DNA of 64,000 bases. Source: Ptiloglossa arizonensis. Its lineage: Eukaryota > Arthropoda > Insecta > Hymenoptera > Colletidae. The notes beneath the pieces were generated by a model that saw nothing but the letters and a program-made list of their open reading frames with translations, had not been told where the DNA came from and searched no databases. How positions within the stretch are numbered: position 1 is the stretch's first letter; each line of letters starts with the position of its first letter. Below, in pieces: positions 49,859-62,279 of the stretch. A program made the position numbers and the translations under genes. The DNA lies in the NCBI RefSeq assembly GCF_051014685.1, contig NW_027478922.1, positions 1 through 64,000 of the forward strand, read 5' to 3'.

Positions 49859-51432
49859 GCGCAAAATTTCTGTTGCATCTGAAAGTAGAAGCTCGCCCGA
49901 TTACAACGGTGTGCGTACTTTTCCCCTAGGCCGTTCGAGTTATTCGTTTCGAGCATCAGAACTGCGAAAATTTTGTGTTTCTCAAGTGTTTCATACTTCC
50001 AAACTGCCATATCTCGCGAACGGATTGACCAATCCGCAAAATTTCTGTTGCATCTGAGAGTAGAAACTCGCCCGATTACAACGGTATGCGTACTTTTCCC
50101 CTAGGCCGTTCTAGTTATTCGTTTCGAGCATCAGAACTGCGAAAATTGTGAGTTTCTCAAGCGTTTCTTACCTCCAAACTGCCATATCTCGCGAATGGAT
50201 TGACCAATGCGCAAAATTTCTGCTGCATCTGAAAGTAGAAAGTTGCCCGATACAACTGTATGCGTACTTTTCCCCTAGTCCGTTCTAGTTATTCGTTTCG
50301 AGTATCAGAACTGCGAAAATTTTGAGTTTCTCAGGCGTTTCATACCTCCAAACTGCCATATCTTGCGAACGGATTGACCAATCCGCAAAATTTCTGTTGC
50401 ATCTGAAAGTAGAAACTCGCCTGATTACAACGGTATGCGTACTTTTCCCCTAGGCCGTTCTAGTTATTCGTTTTGAGCATCAGAACTGCGAAAATGTTGA
50501 GTTTCTCAAGCGTTTCTTACCTCCAAACTGCCATATCTCGCGAATGGATTGACCAATCCGCAAAATTTCTGTTGCATCTGAAAGTAGAAGCTCGCCCGAT
50601 TACAACGGTGTGCGTACTTTTCCCCTAGGCCGTTCTAGTTATTCGTTTCGAGCATCAGAACTGCGAAAATTTTGAGTTTCTCAAGCGTTTCTTACTTCCA
50701 AACTGCCATATCTCGCGAACGGATTGACCAATCCGCAAAATTTCTGTTGCATCTGAAAGTAGAAACTCGCCCGATTACAACTGTATGCGTACTTTTCCCC
50801 TAGTCCGTTCTAGTTATTCGTTTCGAGCATCAGAACTGCGCAAATGTTGAGTTTCTCAAGCATTTCTTACCTACAAACTGCCATATCTCGCGAACGGATT
50901 GACCAATCCTCAAAATTTCTGTTGCATCTGAAAGTAGAAACTCGCCCGATTACAACTGTATGCGTACTTTTCCCCTAGGCCGTTCTAGTTATTCGTTTCG
51001 AGCATCAGAACTGCGAAAATTTTGAGTTTCTCAAGCGTTTCTTACCTCCAAACTGCCATATCTCGCGAATGGATTGACCAATGCGCAAAATTTCTGTTGC
51101 ATCTGAAAGTAGAAGCTCGCCCGATTACAACGGTGTGCGTACTTTTCCCCTAGGCCGTTCGAGTTATTCGTTTCGAGCATCAGAACTGCGAAAATTTTGA
51201 GTTTCTGAAGCGTTTCTTACATCCAAACTGCCATATCTCGCGAACGGATTGACCAATCCGCAAAATTTCTGTTGCATCTGAAAGTAGAAACTCGCCCGAT
51301 TACAACGGTATGCGTACTTTTCCCCTAGGCCGTTCTAGTTATTCGTTTCGAGCATCAGAACTGCGAAAATTTTGAGTTTCTCAAGCGTTTCTTACCTCCA
51401 AACTGCCATATCTCGCGAATGGATTGACCAAT
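49859..51432 (+). repeat. HOR-F shortened unit: 9 monomers, 1574 bp
   Basis: The second monomer (50034, ttgtgag) passes straight into the gctgc/aaagttg monomer with the tag (50249), so the gtgtggg monomer is lost. Then follow cctgatt, agctcg, the aactg to gcgcaaatg fusion (50733), cctcaa, and the gttcgag-ctgaag fusion (51083) also seen at 45660. Sharing both fusions with 44261-46009 shows common descent of the two shortened units. Confidence 0.82.
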
Positions 51433-52657
51433 GCGCAAAATTTCTGTTGCATCTGAAAGTAGAAGCTCGCCCGATTACAACGGTGTGCGTACTTTTCCCC
51501 TAGGCCGTTCGAGTTATTCGTTTCGAGCAACAGAAATGCGAAAATTTTGTGTTTCTCAAGTGTTTCATACTTCCAAACTGCCATATCTCGCGAACGGATT
51601 GACCAATCCGCAAAATTTCTGTTGCATCTGAGAGTAGAAACTCGCCCGATTACAACGGTATGCGTACTTTTCCCCTAGGCCGTTCTAGTTATTCGTTTCG
51701 AGCATCAGAACTGCGAAAATTGTGAGTTTCTCAAGCGTTTCTTACCTCCAAACTGCCATATCTCGCGAATGGATTGACCAATGCACAAAATTTCTGTTGC
51801 ATCTGAAAGTAGAAGCTCGCCCGATTACAACGGTGTGGGTACTTTTCCCCGAGGCCGTTCTAGTTATTCGTTTCGAGCATCAGAACTGCGAAAATTTTGA
51901 GTTTCTCAAGCGTTTCTTACTTCCAATCTGCCATGTCTCGCGAACGGATTGACCAATCCGCAAAATTTCTGTTGCATCTGAGAGTAGAAACTCGCCCGAT
52001 TACAACGGTATGCGTACTTTTCCCCTAGTCCGTTCTAGTTATTCGTTTCGAGCATCAGAACTGCGCAAATGTTGAGTTTCTCAAGCATTTCTTACCTACA
52101 AACTGCCATATCTCGCGAACGGATTGACCAATCCTCAAAATTTCTGTTGCATCTGAAAGTAGAAACTCGCCCGATTACAACTGTATGCGTACTTTTCCCC
52201 TAGGCCGTTCTAGTTATTCGTTTCGAGCATCAGAACTGCGAAAATTTTGAGTTTCTCAAGCGTTTCTTACCTCCAAACTGCCATATCTCGCGAATGGATT
52301 GACCAATGCGCAAAATTTCTGTTGCATCTGAAAGTAGAAGCTCGCCCGATTACAACGGTGTGCGTACTTTTCCCCTAGGCCGTTCGAGTTATTCGTTTCG
52401 AGCATCAGAACTGCGAAAATTTTGAGTTTCTGAAGCGTTTCTTACATCCAAACTGCCATATCTCGCGAACGGATTGACCAATCCGCAAAATTTCTGTTGC
52501 ATCTGAAAGTAGAAACTCGCCCGATTACAACGGTATGCGTACTTTTCCCCTAGGCCGTTCTAGTTATTCGTTTCGAGCATCAGAACTGCGAAAATTTTGA
52601 GTTTCTCAAGCGTTTCTTACCTCCAAACTGCCATATCTCGCGAATGGATTGACCAAT
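51433..52657 (+). repeat. HOR-F 7-monomer unit of a 1225-bp tandem duplication
   Basis: It carries gagcaacagaaatgcg (51528), repeated exactly 1225 bp later (52753), and caatgcac (51781 and 53006). The tandem identity runs from about 50800-51970 against 52025-53195. The monomer at 51958 is a fusion of gagagtag with tagtccg/gcgcaaatg and marks the duplication junction. Confidence 0.83.
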
Positions 52658-54756
52658 GCGCAAAATTTCTGTTGCATCTGAAAGTAGAAGCTCGCCCGAT
52701 TACAACGGTGTGCGTACTTTTCCCCTAGGCCGTTCGAGTTATTCGTTTCGAGCAACAGAAATGCGAAAATTTTGTGTTTCTCAAGTGTTTCATACTTCCA
52801 AACTGCCATATCTCGCGAACGGATTGACCAATCCGCAAAATTTCTGTTGCATCTGAGAGTAGAAACTCGCCCGATTACAACGGTATGCGTACTTTTCCCC
52901 TAGGCCGTTCTAGTTATTCGTTTCGAGCATCAGAACTGCGAAAATTGTGAGTTTCTCAAGCGTTTCTTACCTCCAAACTGCCATATCTCGCGAATGGATT
53001 GACCAATGCACAAAATTTCTGTTGCATCTGAAAGTAGAAGCTCGCCCGATTACAACGGTGTGGGTACTTTTCCCCGAGGCCGTTCTAGTTATTCGTTTCG
53101 AGCATCAGAACTGCGAAAATTTTGAGTTTCTCAAGCGTTTCTTACTTCCAATCTGCCATGTCTCGCGAACGGATTGACCAATCCGCAAAATTTCTGCTGC
53201 ATCTGAAAGTAGAAAGTTGCCCGATACAACTGTATGCGTACTTTTCCCCTAGTCCGTTCTAGTTATTCGTTTCGAGTATCAGAACTGCGAAAATTTTGAG
53301 TTTCTCAGGCGTTTCATACCTCCAAACTGCCATATCTTGCGAACGGATTGACCAATCCGCAAAATTTCTGTTGCATCTGAAGGTAGAAACTCGCCTGATT
53401 ACAACGGTATGCGTACTTTTCCCCTAGGCCGTTCTAGTTATTCGTTTTGAGCATCAGAACTGCGAAAATGTTGAGTTTCTCAAGCGTTTCTTACCTCCAA
53501 ACTGCCATATCTCGCGAACGGATTGACCAATCCGCAAAATTTCTGTTGCATCTGAAAGTAGAAGCTCGCCCGATTACAACGGTGTGCGTACTTTTCCCCT
53601 AGGCCGTTCTAGTTATTCGTTTCGAGCATCAGAACTGCGAAAATTTTGAGTTTCTCAAGCGTTTCTTACTTCCAAACTGCCATATCTCGCGAACGGATTG
53701 ACCAATCCGCAAAATTTCTGTTGCATCTGAAAGTAGAAACTCGCCCGATTACAACTGAATGCGTACTTTTCCCCTAGTCCGTTCTAGTTATTCGTTTCGA
53801 GCATCAGAACTGCGAAAATTTTGAGTTTCTGAAGCGTTTCTTACCTCCAAACTGCCATATCTCGCGAACGGATTGACCAATCCGCAAAGTTTCTGTTGCA
53901 TCTGAAAGTAGAAGCTCGCCCGATTACAACGGTATGCGTACTTTTCCCTTAGGCCGTTCTAGTTAATCGTTTCGAGCATCAGAACTGCGAAAATTTTGAG
54001 TTTCTCAAGCGTTTCATACTTCCAAACTGCCATATCTCGCGAACGGATTGACCAATCCGCAAAATTTCTGATGCATCTGAGAGTAGAAACTCGCCCGATT
54101 ACAACGGTATGCGTACTTTTCCCCTAGTCAGTTCTAGTTATTCGTTTCGAGCATCAGAACTGCGAAAATTTTGAGTTTCTCAAGTGTTTCTTACCTCCAA
54201 ACTGCCATATCTCGCGAACGGATTGACTAATCCGCAAAATTTTTGTTGCGTCTGAAAGTAGAAACTCGCCCGATTACAACGGTATGCGTACTTTTCCCCT
54301 AGGCAGTTCTAGTTATTCGTTTCGAGCATCAGAACTGCGAAAATTTTGAGTTTCTCAAGCGTTTCTTACCTCCAAACTGCCATATCTCGCGAACGGATTG
54401 ACCAATCCGCAAAATTTCTGTTGCATCTGAAAGTAGAAACTCGCCCGATTGCAACGGTATACGTACTTTTCCCCTAGTCCGTTCTAGTTATTCGTTTCGA
54501 GCATCAGAACTGCGCAAATGTTGAGTTTCTCAAGCATTTCTTACCTACAAACTGCCATATCTCGCGAACGGATTGACCAATCCTCAAAATTTCTGTTGCA
54601 TCTGAAAGTAGAAACTCGCCCGATTACAACTGTATGCGTACTTTTCCCCTAGGCCGTTCTAGTTATTCGTTTCGAGCATCAGAACTGCGAAAATTTTGAG
54701 TTTCTCAAGCGTTTCTTACCTCCAAACTGCCATATCTCGCGAATGGATTGACCAAT
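52658..54756 (+). repeat. HOR-F full copy 4: 12 monomers, 2099 bp
   Basis: Full order with the tag at 53223. Its first three monomers duplicate those at 51433-51957. Private changes are gaaggtag in the cctgatt monomer (about 53381) and aactgaatg (about 53757). Confidence 0.86.
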
Positions 54757-56330
54757 GCGCAAAATTTCTGTTGCATCTGAAAGTAGAAGCTCGCCCGATT
54801 ACAACGGTGTGGGTACTTTTCCCCGAGGCCGTTCTAGTTATTCGTTTCGAGCATCAGAACTGCGAAAATTTTGAGTTTCTCAAGCGTTTCTTACTTCCAA
54901 TCTGCCATGTCTCGCGAACGGATTGACCAATCCGCAAAATTTCTGCTGCATCTGAAAGTAGAAAGTTGCCCGATACAACTGTATGCGTACTTTTCCCCTA
55001 GTCCGTTCTAGTTATTCGTTTCGAGTATCAGAACTGCGAAAATTTTGAGTTTCTCAGGCGTTTCATACCTCCAAACTGCCATATCTTGCGAACGGATTGA
55101 CCAATCCGCAAAATTTCTGTTGCATCTGAAAGTAGAAACTCGCCTGATTACAACGGTATGCGTACTTTTCCCCTAGGCCGTTCTAGTTATTCGTTTTGAG
55201 CATCAGAACTGCGAAAATGTTGAGTTTCTCAAGCGTTTCTTACCTCCAAACTGCCATATCTCGCGAACGGATTGACCAATCCGCAAAATTTCTGTTGCAT
55301 CTGAAAGTAGAAGCTCGCCCGATTACAACGGTGTGCGTACTTTTCCCCTAGGCCGTTCTAGTTATTCGTTTCGAGCATCAGAACTGCGAAAATTTTGAGT
55401 TTCTCAAGCGTTTCTTACTTCCAAACTGCCATATCTCGCGAACGGATTGACCAATCCGCAAAATTTCTGTTGCATCTGAAAGTAGAAACTCGCCCGATTA
55501 CAACTGTATGCGTACTTTTCCCCTAGTCCGTTCTAGTTATTCGTTTCGAGCATCAGAACTGCGAAAATTTTGAGTTTCTGAAGCGTTTCTTACCTCCAAA
55601 CTGCCATATCTCGCGAACGGATTGACCAATCCGCAAAGTTTCTGTTGCATCTGAAAGTAGAAGCTCGCCCGATTACAACGGTATGCGTACTTTTCCCTTA
55701 GGCCGTTCTAGTTAATCGTTTCGAGCATCAGAACTGCGAAAATTTTGAGTTTCTCAAGCGTTTCATACTTCCAAACTGCCATATCTCGCGAACGGATTGA
55801 CCAATCCGCAAAATTTCTGATGCATCTGAGAGTAGAAACTCGCCCGATTACAACGGTATGCGTACTTTTCCCCTAGTCAGTTCTAGTTATTCGTTTCGAG
55901 CATCAGAACTGCGAAAATTTTGAGTTTCTCAAGTGTTTCTTACCTCCAAACTGCCATATCTCGCGAACGGATTGACTAATCCGCAAAATTTTTGTTGCGT
56001 CTGAAAGTAGAAACTCGCCCGATTACAACGGTATGCGTACTTTTCCCCTAGGCAGTTCTAGTTATTCGTTTCGAGCATCAGAACTGCGAAAATTTTGAGT
56101 TTCTCAAGCGTTTCTTACCTCCAAACTGCCATATCTCGCGAACGGATTGACCAATCCGCAAAATTTCTGTTGCATCTGAAAGTAGAAACTCGCCCGATTG
56201 CAACGGTATACGTACTTTTCCCCTAGTCCGTTCTAGTTATTCGTTTCGAGCATCAGAACTGCGCAAATGTTGAGTTTCTCAAGCATTTCTTACCTACAAA
56301 CTGCCATATCTCGCGAACGGATTGACCAAT
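54757..56330 (+). repeat. HOR-F last, shortened unit
   Basis: It begins directly with the gtgtggg/ccatgtctcg monomer, without the gttcgag and ttgtgag monomers. It carries the last lost-T tag (54972) and follows the 12-mer to the gattgc/gcgcaaatg monomer (56156). Beyond it the cctcaa monomer continues into ctgaag (56331), which is domain D/G order rather than F order. This is the right edge of the HOR-F domain. Confidence 0.8.
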
Positions 56331-57380
56331 CCTCAAAATTTCTGTTGCATCTGAAAGTAGAAACTCGCCCGATTACAACTGTATGCGTACTTTTCCCCTA
56401 GTCCGTTCTAGTTATTCGTTTCGAGCATCAGAACTGCGAAAATTTTGAGTTTCTGAAGCGTTTCTTACCTCCAAACTGCCATATCTCGCGAACGGATTGA
56501 CCAATCCGCAAAGTTTCTGTTGCATCTGAAAGTAGAAACTCGCCCGATTACAACGGTATGCGTACTTTTCCCCTAGTCAGTTCTAGTTAATCGTTTCGAG
56601 CATCAGAACTGCGAAAATTTTGAGTTTCTCAAGCGTTTCATACTTCCAAACTGCCATATCTCGCGAACGGATTGACCAATCCGCAAAATTTCTGTTGCAT
56701 CTGAGAGTAGAAACTCGCCCGATTACAACGGTATGCGTACTTTTCCCCTAGTCAGTTCTAGTTATTCGTTTCGAGCATCAGCACTGCGAAAATTTTGAGT
56801 TTCTCAAGTGTTTCTTACCTCCAAACTGCCATATCTCGCGAACGGATTGACTAATCCGCAAAATTTTTGTTGCGTCTGAAAGTAGAAACTCGCCCGATTA
56901 CAACGGTATGCGTACTTTTCCCCTAGGCAGTTCTAATTATACGTTTCGAGCATCAGAACTGCGAAAATTTTGAGTTTCTCAAGCGTTTCTTACCTCCAAA
57001 CTGCCATATCTCGCGAACGGATTGACCAATCCGCAAAATTTCTGTTGCATCTGAAAGTAGAAACTCGCCCGATTGCAACGGTATACGTACTTTTCCCCTA
57101 GTCCGTTCTTGTTATTCGTTTCGAGCATCAGAACTGCGCAAATGTTGAGTTTCTCAAGCATTTCTTACCTACAAACTGCCATATCTCGCGAACGGATTGA
57201 CCAATCCTCAAAATTTCTGTTGCATCTGAAAGTAGAAACTCGCCCGATTACAACGGTATGCGTACTTTTCCCCTAGGCCGTTCTAGTTATTCGTTTCGAG
57301 CATCAGAACTGCGAAAATTTTGAGTTTCTCAAGCGTTTCTTACCTCCAAACTGCCAATTCTCGCGAATGGATTGACCAAT
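56331..57380 (+). repeat. Domain G entry block, related to 29.2-30.3 kb
   Basis: The monomers cctcaa/ctgaag, gcaaag/tagtcag/taatcg, gagagtag/gcactgcg, ttttt/ggcag, gattgc/ttcttgttattcg/gcgcaaatg, cctcaa/ccaattctcg match the domain D series. Private changes are ttctaattatacg (about 56933), and a full cgaacgg where the copies at 29372 and 61566 have lost a base. Confidence 0.8.
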
Positions 57381-57730
57381 GCGTAAAATTTCTGTTGCAT
57401 CTGAAAGCAGAAGCTCGCCCGATTACAACGGTGTGCGTACTTTTCCCCCAGGCCGTTCTAGTTATTCGTTTCGAGCATCAGAACTGCGAAAATTTTGAGT
57501 TTCTCAAGCGTTTCTTACTTCCAAACTGCCATATCTCGCGAACGGATTGACCAATCCGCAAAATTTCTGTTGCATCTGAAAGTAGAAACTCGCCCGATTA
57601 CAACTGTATGCGTACTTTTCCGCTAGTCCGTTCTAGTTATTCGTTTCGAGCATCAGAACTGTGAAAATTTTCAGTTTCTCAACCGTTTCTTACATCTAAA
57701 CTGCCATATCTCGCGAACGGATTGACCGAT
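57381..57730 (+). repeat. Distinctive two-monomer module, first of four copies
   Basis: Monomer one has gcgtaaaa, gaaagcagaagc and ccccca. Monomer two has ttccgctag, ctgtgaaaattttcag, ctcaaccg, cttacatctaaac and gaccgatcc. The set is unlike other monomers and recurs intact at 59131-59480, 62455-62804 and 63505-63854. The change around the A/T tract creates a perfect 12-bp palindrome, tgaaaattttca, at 57662-57673. Confidence 0.86.
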
Positions 57731-59130
57731 CCGCAAAATTTCTGTTGCATCTGAAAGTAGAAACTCGCCCGATTACAACGGTATGCGTACTTTTCCCCTA
57801 GGCCGTTCTACTTATTCGTTTCGAGCATCAGAACTGCGAAAATTTTGAGTTTCTCAAGCGTTTCTTACCTCCAAACTGCCATATCTCGCGAATGGATTGA
57901 CCAATCCGCAAAATGTCTGTTGCATCTGAAAGTAGAAGCTCGCCCGATTACAACGGTGTGCGTACTTTTCCCCTAGGCCGTTCTAGTTATTCGTTTCGAG
58001 CATCAGAACTGCGAAAATTTTGAGTTTCTCAAGCGTTTCTTACCTACAAACTGCCATATCTCGCGACCGGATTGACCAATCCTCAAAATTTCTGTTGCAT
58101 CTGAAAGTAGAAACTCGCCCGATTACAACTGTATGCGTACTTTTCCCCTAGTCCGTTCTAGTTATTCGTTTCGAGCACCAGAACTGCGAAAATTTTGAGT
58201 TTCTGAAGCGTTTCTTACATCCAAACTGCCATATCTCGCGAACGGATTGACCAATCCGCAAAATTTCTGTTGCATCTGAAAGTAGAAACTCGCCCGATTA
58301 CAACGGTATGCGTACTTTTCCCCTAGGCCGTTCTAGTTAATCGTTTCGAGCATCAGAACTGCGAAAATGTTGAGTTTCTCAAGCGTTTCTTACCTACAAA
58401 CTGCCATATCTCGCGAACGGATTGACCAATCCTCAAAATTTCTGTTGCATCTGAAAGTAGAAACTCGCCCGATTACAACTGTATGCGTACTTTTCCCCTA
58501 GTCCGTTCTAGTTATTCGTTTCGAGCATCAGAACTGCGAAAATTTTGAGTTTCTGAAGCGTTTCTTACATCCAAACTGCCATATCTCGCGAACGGATTGA
58601 CCAATCCGCAAAATTTCTGTTGCATCTGAAAGTAGAAACTCGCCCGATTACAACGGTATGCGTACTTTTCCCCTAGGCCGTTCTAGTTAATCGTTTCGAG
58701 CATCAGAACTGCGAAAATTTTGAGTTTCTCAAGCGTTTCTTACTTCCAAACTGCCATATCTCGCGAATGGATCGACCAATCCGCAAAATTTCTGTTGCAT
58801 CTGAAAGTAGAAACTTGCCCGATTACAACTGTATGCGTACTTTTCCCCTAGTCCGTTCTAGTTATTCGTTTCGAGTATCAGAACTGCGAAAATTTTGAGT
58901 TTCTCAAGCGTTTCATACCTCCAAACTGCCATATCTGGCGAACGGATTGACCAATCCGCAAAATTTCTGTTGCATCTGAAAGTAGAAACTCGCCCGATTA
59001 CAACGGTATGCGTACTTTTCCCCTGGGCCGTTCTAGTTATTCGTTTCGAGCATTAGAACTGCGAAAATTTTGAGTTTCTCAAGCGTTTCTTACCTCCAAA
59101 CTGCCAATTCTCGCGAATGGATTGACCAAT
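57731..59130 (+). repeat. Domain G mixed monomers
   Basis: Eight monomers include ttctacttatt (about 57808), aaaatgtctg/agctcg (57906), and two successive pairs of cctcaa/aactg/ctgaag followed by acggtatg/gttaatcg (58081-58430 and 58431-58780), a 350-bp local duplication. Private changes are cgaccgg (58064), gagcacca (58177), gaatggatcgacc (about 58765) and cccctgggcc (59023). Confidence 0.75.
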
Positions 59131-59480
59131 GCGTAAAATTTCTGTTGCATCTGAAAGCAGAAGCTCGCCCGATTACAACGGTGTGCGTACTTTTCCCCCA
59201 GGCCGTTCTAGTTATTCGTTTCGAGCATCAGAACTGCGAAAATTTTGAGTTTCTCAAGCGTTTCTTACTTCCAAACTGCCATATCTCGCGAACGGATTGA
59301 CCAATCCGCAAAATTTCTGTTGCATCTGAAAGTAGAAACTCGCCCGATTACAACTGTATGCGTACTTTTCCGCTAGTCCGTTCTAGTTATTCGTTTCGAG
59401 CATCAGAACTGTGAAAATTTTCAGTTTCTCAACCGTTTCTTACATCTAAACTGCCATATCTCGCGAACGGATTGACCGAT
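59131..59480 (+). repeat. Distinctive two-monomer module, second copy
   Basis: It matches 57381-57730 in all diagnostic changes, including gaaagcagaagc, ccccca, ttccgctag, the 12-bp palindrome (59412-59423) and gaccgatcc. The spacing to the first copy is exactly 1750 bp. Confidence 0.86.
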
Positions 59481-61405
59481 CCGCAAAATTTCTGTTGCAT
59501 CTGAAAGTAGAAACTCGCCCGATTACAACGGTATGCGTACTTTTCCCCTAGGCCGTTCTAGTTATTCGTTTCGAGCATCAGAACTGCGAAAATGTTGAGT
59601 TTCTCAAGCGTTTCTTACCTACAAACTGCCATATCTCGCGAACGGATTGACCAATCCTCAAAATTTCTGTTGCATCTGAAAGTAGAAACTCGCCCGATTA
59701 CAACGGTATGCGTACTTTTCCCCTAGGCCGTTCTACTTATTCGTTTCGAGCATCAGAACTGCGAAAATTTTGAGTTTCTCAAGCGTTTCTTACCTCCAAA
59801 CTGCCATATCTCGCGAATGGATTGACCAATCCGCAAAATGTCTGTTGCATCTGAAAGTAGAAGCTCGCCCGATTACAACGGTGTGCGTACTTTTCCCCTA
59901 GGCAGTTCTAGTTATTCGTTTCGAGCATCAGAACTGCGAAAATGTTGAGTTTCTCAAGCGTTTCTTACCTACAAACTGCCATATCTCGCGAACGGATTGA
60001 CCAATCCTCAAAATTCCTGTTGCATCTGAAAGTAGAAACTCGCCCGATTACAACTGTATGCGTACTTTTCCCCTAGTCCGTTCTAGTTATTCGTTTCGAG
60101 TATCAGAACTGCGAAAATTTTGAGTTTCTCAAGCGTTTCATACCTCCAAACTGCCATATCTCGCGAACGGATTGACCAATCCGCAAAATTTCTATTGCAT
60201 CTGAAAGTAGAAACTCGCCCGATTACAACGGTATGCGTACTTTTCCCCTAGGCCGTTCTAGTTATTCGTTTCGAGCATTAGAACTGCGAAAATTTTGAGT
60301 TTCTCAAGCGTTTCTTACCTCCAAACTGCCATATCTCGCGAATGGATTGACCAATGCCCAAAATTTCTGTTGCATCTGAAAGTAGAAGCTCGCCCGATTA
60401 CAACGGCATGCGTACTTTTTCCCTAGGCCGTTCTAGTTATTCGTTTCGAGCATCAGAACTGCGAAAATTTTGTGTTTCTCAAGTGTTTCATACTTCCAAA
60501 CTGCCATATCTCGCGAACGGATTGACCAATCCGCAAAATTTCTGTTGCATCTGAGAGTAGAAACTCGCCCGATTACAACGGTATGCGTACTTTTCCCCTA
60601 GGCCGTTCTAGTTATTCGTTTCGAGCATCAGAACTGCGAAAATTGTGAGTTTCTCAAGCGTTTCTTACCTCCAAACTGCCATACCTCGCGAATGGATTGA
60701 CCAATGCGCAAAATTTCTGTTGCATCTGAAAGTAGAAGCTCGCCCGATTACAACGGTGTGGGTACTTTTCCCCGAGGCCGTTCTAGTTATTCGTTTCGAG
60801 CATCAGAACTGCGAAAATTTTGAGTTTCTCAAGCGTTTCTTACTTCCAAACTGCCATATCTCGCGAACGGATTGACCAATCCGCAAAATTTCTGTTGCAT
60901 CTGAAAGTAGAAACTCGCCTGATTACAACGGTATGCGTACTTTTCCCCTAGGCCGTTCTAGTTATTCGTTTTGAGCATCAGAACTGCGAAAATGTTGAGT
61001 TTCTCAAGCGTTTCTTACCTCCAAACTGCCATATCTCGCGAACGGATTGACCAATCCGCAAAATTTCTGTTGCATCCGAAAGTAGAAGCTCGCCCGATTA
61101 CAACGGTGTGCGTACTTTTCCCCTAGGCCGTTCTAGTTATTCGATTCGAGCATCAGAACTGCGAAAATTTTGAGTTTCTCAAGCGTTTCTTACCTCCAAA
61201 CTGCCATATCTCGCGAACGGATTGACCAATCCGCAAAATTTCTGTTGCATCTGAAAGTAGAAACTCGCCCGATTGCAACGGTATACGTACTTTTCCCCTA
61301 GTCCGTTCTAGTTATTCGTTTCGAGCATCAGAACTGCGCAAATGTTGAGTTTCTCAAGCATTTCTTACCTACAAACTGCCATATCTCGCGAACGGATTGA
61401 CCAAT
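59481..61405 (+). repeat. Domain G mixed monomers with some F-like types
   Basis: The first monomers (59481, 59656, 59831) are the partners of 62805, 62980 and 63155. Then come tagtccg/gagtatcag, a ttttgtg monomer (60356, with gcccaaaa and ggcatg), gagagtag/ttgtgag, gtgtggg/ccccgagg, cctgatt, agctcg (with gcatccgaaag near 61075 and tattcgattcg near 61140) and gattgc/gcgcaaatg. The F-like monomers lack the ccatgtctcg and lost-T marks of domain F, so they resemble the versions in domain C. Confidence 0.74.
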
Positions 61406-62279
61406 CCTCAAAATTTCTGTTGCATCTGAAAGTAGAAACTCGCCCGATTACAACTGTATGCGTACTTTTCCCCTAGTCCGTTCTAGTTATTCGTTTCGAG
61501 CATCAGAACTGCGAAAATTTTGAGTTTCTGAAGCGTTTCTTACCTCCAAACTGCCATATCTCGCGAAGGATTGACCAATCCGCAAAGTTTCTGTTGCATC
61601 TGAAAGTAGAAACTCGCCCGATTACAACGGTATGCGTACTTTTCCCCTAGGCCGTTCTAGTTAATCGTTTCGATCATCAGAACTGCGAAAATTTTGAGTT
61701 TCTCAAGCGTTTCATACTTCCAAACTGCCATATCTCGCGAACGGATTGACCAATCCGCAAAATTTCTGTTGCATCTGAGAGTAGAAACTCGCCCGATTAC
61801 AACGGTATGCGTACTTTTCCCCTAGTCAGTTCTAGTTATTCGTTTCGAGCATCAGAACTGCGAAAATTTTGAGTTTCTCAAGTGTTTCTTACCTCCAAAC
61901 TGCCATATCTCGCGAACGGATTGACTAATCCGCAAAATTTTTGTTGCGTCTGAAAGTAGAAACTCGCCCGATTACAACGGTATGCGTACTTTTCCCCTAG
62001 GCAGTTCTAGTTATTCGTTTCGAGCATCAGAACTGCGAAAATTTTGAGTTTCTCAAGCGTTTCTTACCTCCAAACTGCCATATCTCGCGCACGGATTGAC
62101 CAATCCGCAAAATTTCTGTTGCATCTGAAAGTAGAAACTCGCCCGATTGCAACGGTATACGTACTTTTCCCCTAGTCCGTTCTTGTTATTCGTTTCGAGC
62201 ATCAGAACTGCGCAAATGTTGAGTTTCTCAAGCATTTCTTACCTACAAACTGCCATATCTCGAGAACGGATTGACCAAT
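61406..62279 (+). repeat. Block homologous to 29.2-30.1 kb, including a shared base loss
   Basis: The order cctcaa/ctgaag/cgaaggattg, gcaaag, gagagtag/tagtcag, ttttt/ggcag, gattgc/ttcttgttattcg matches 29214-30087. The single-base loss in cgaaggattg (about 61566) is shared with 27099 and 29372. Private changes are tcgatcatc (about 61671) and cgcgcacgg (about 62086). Confidence 0.82.
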
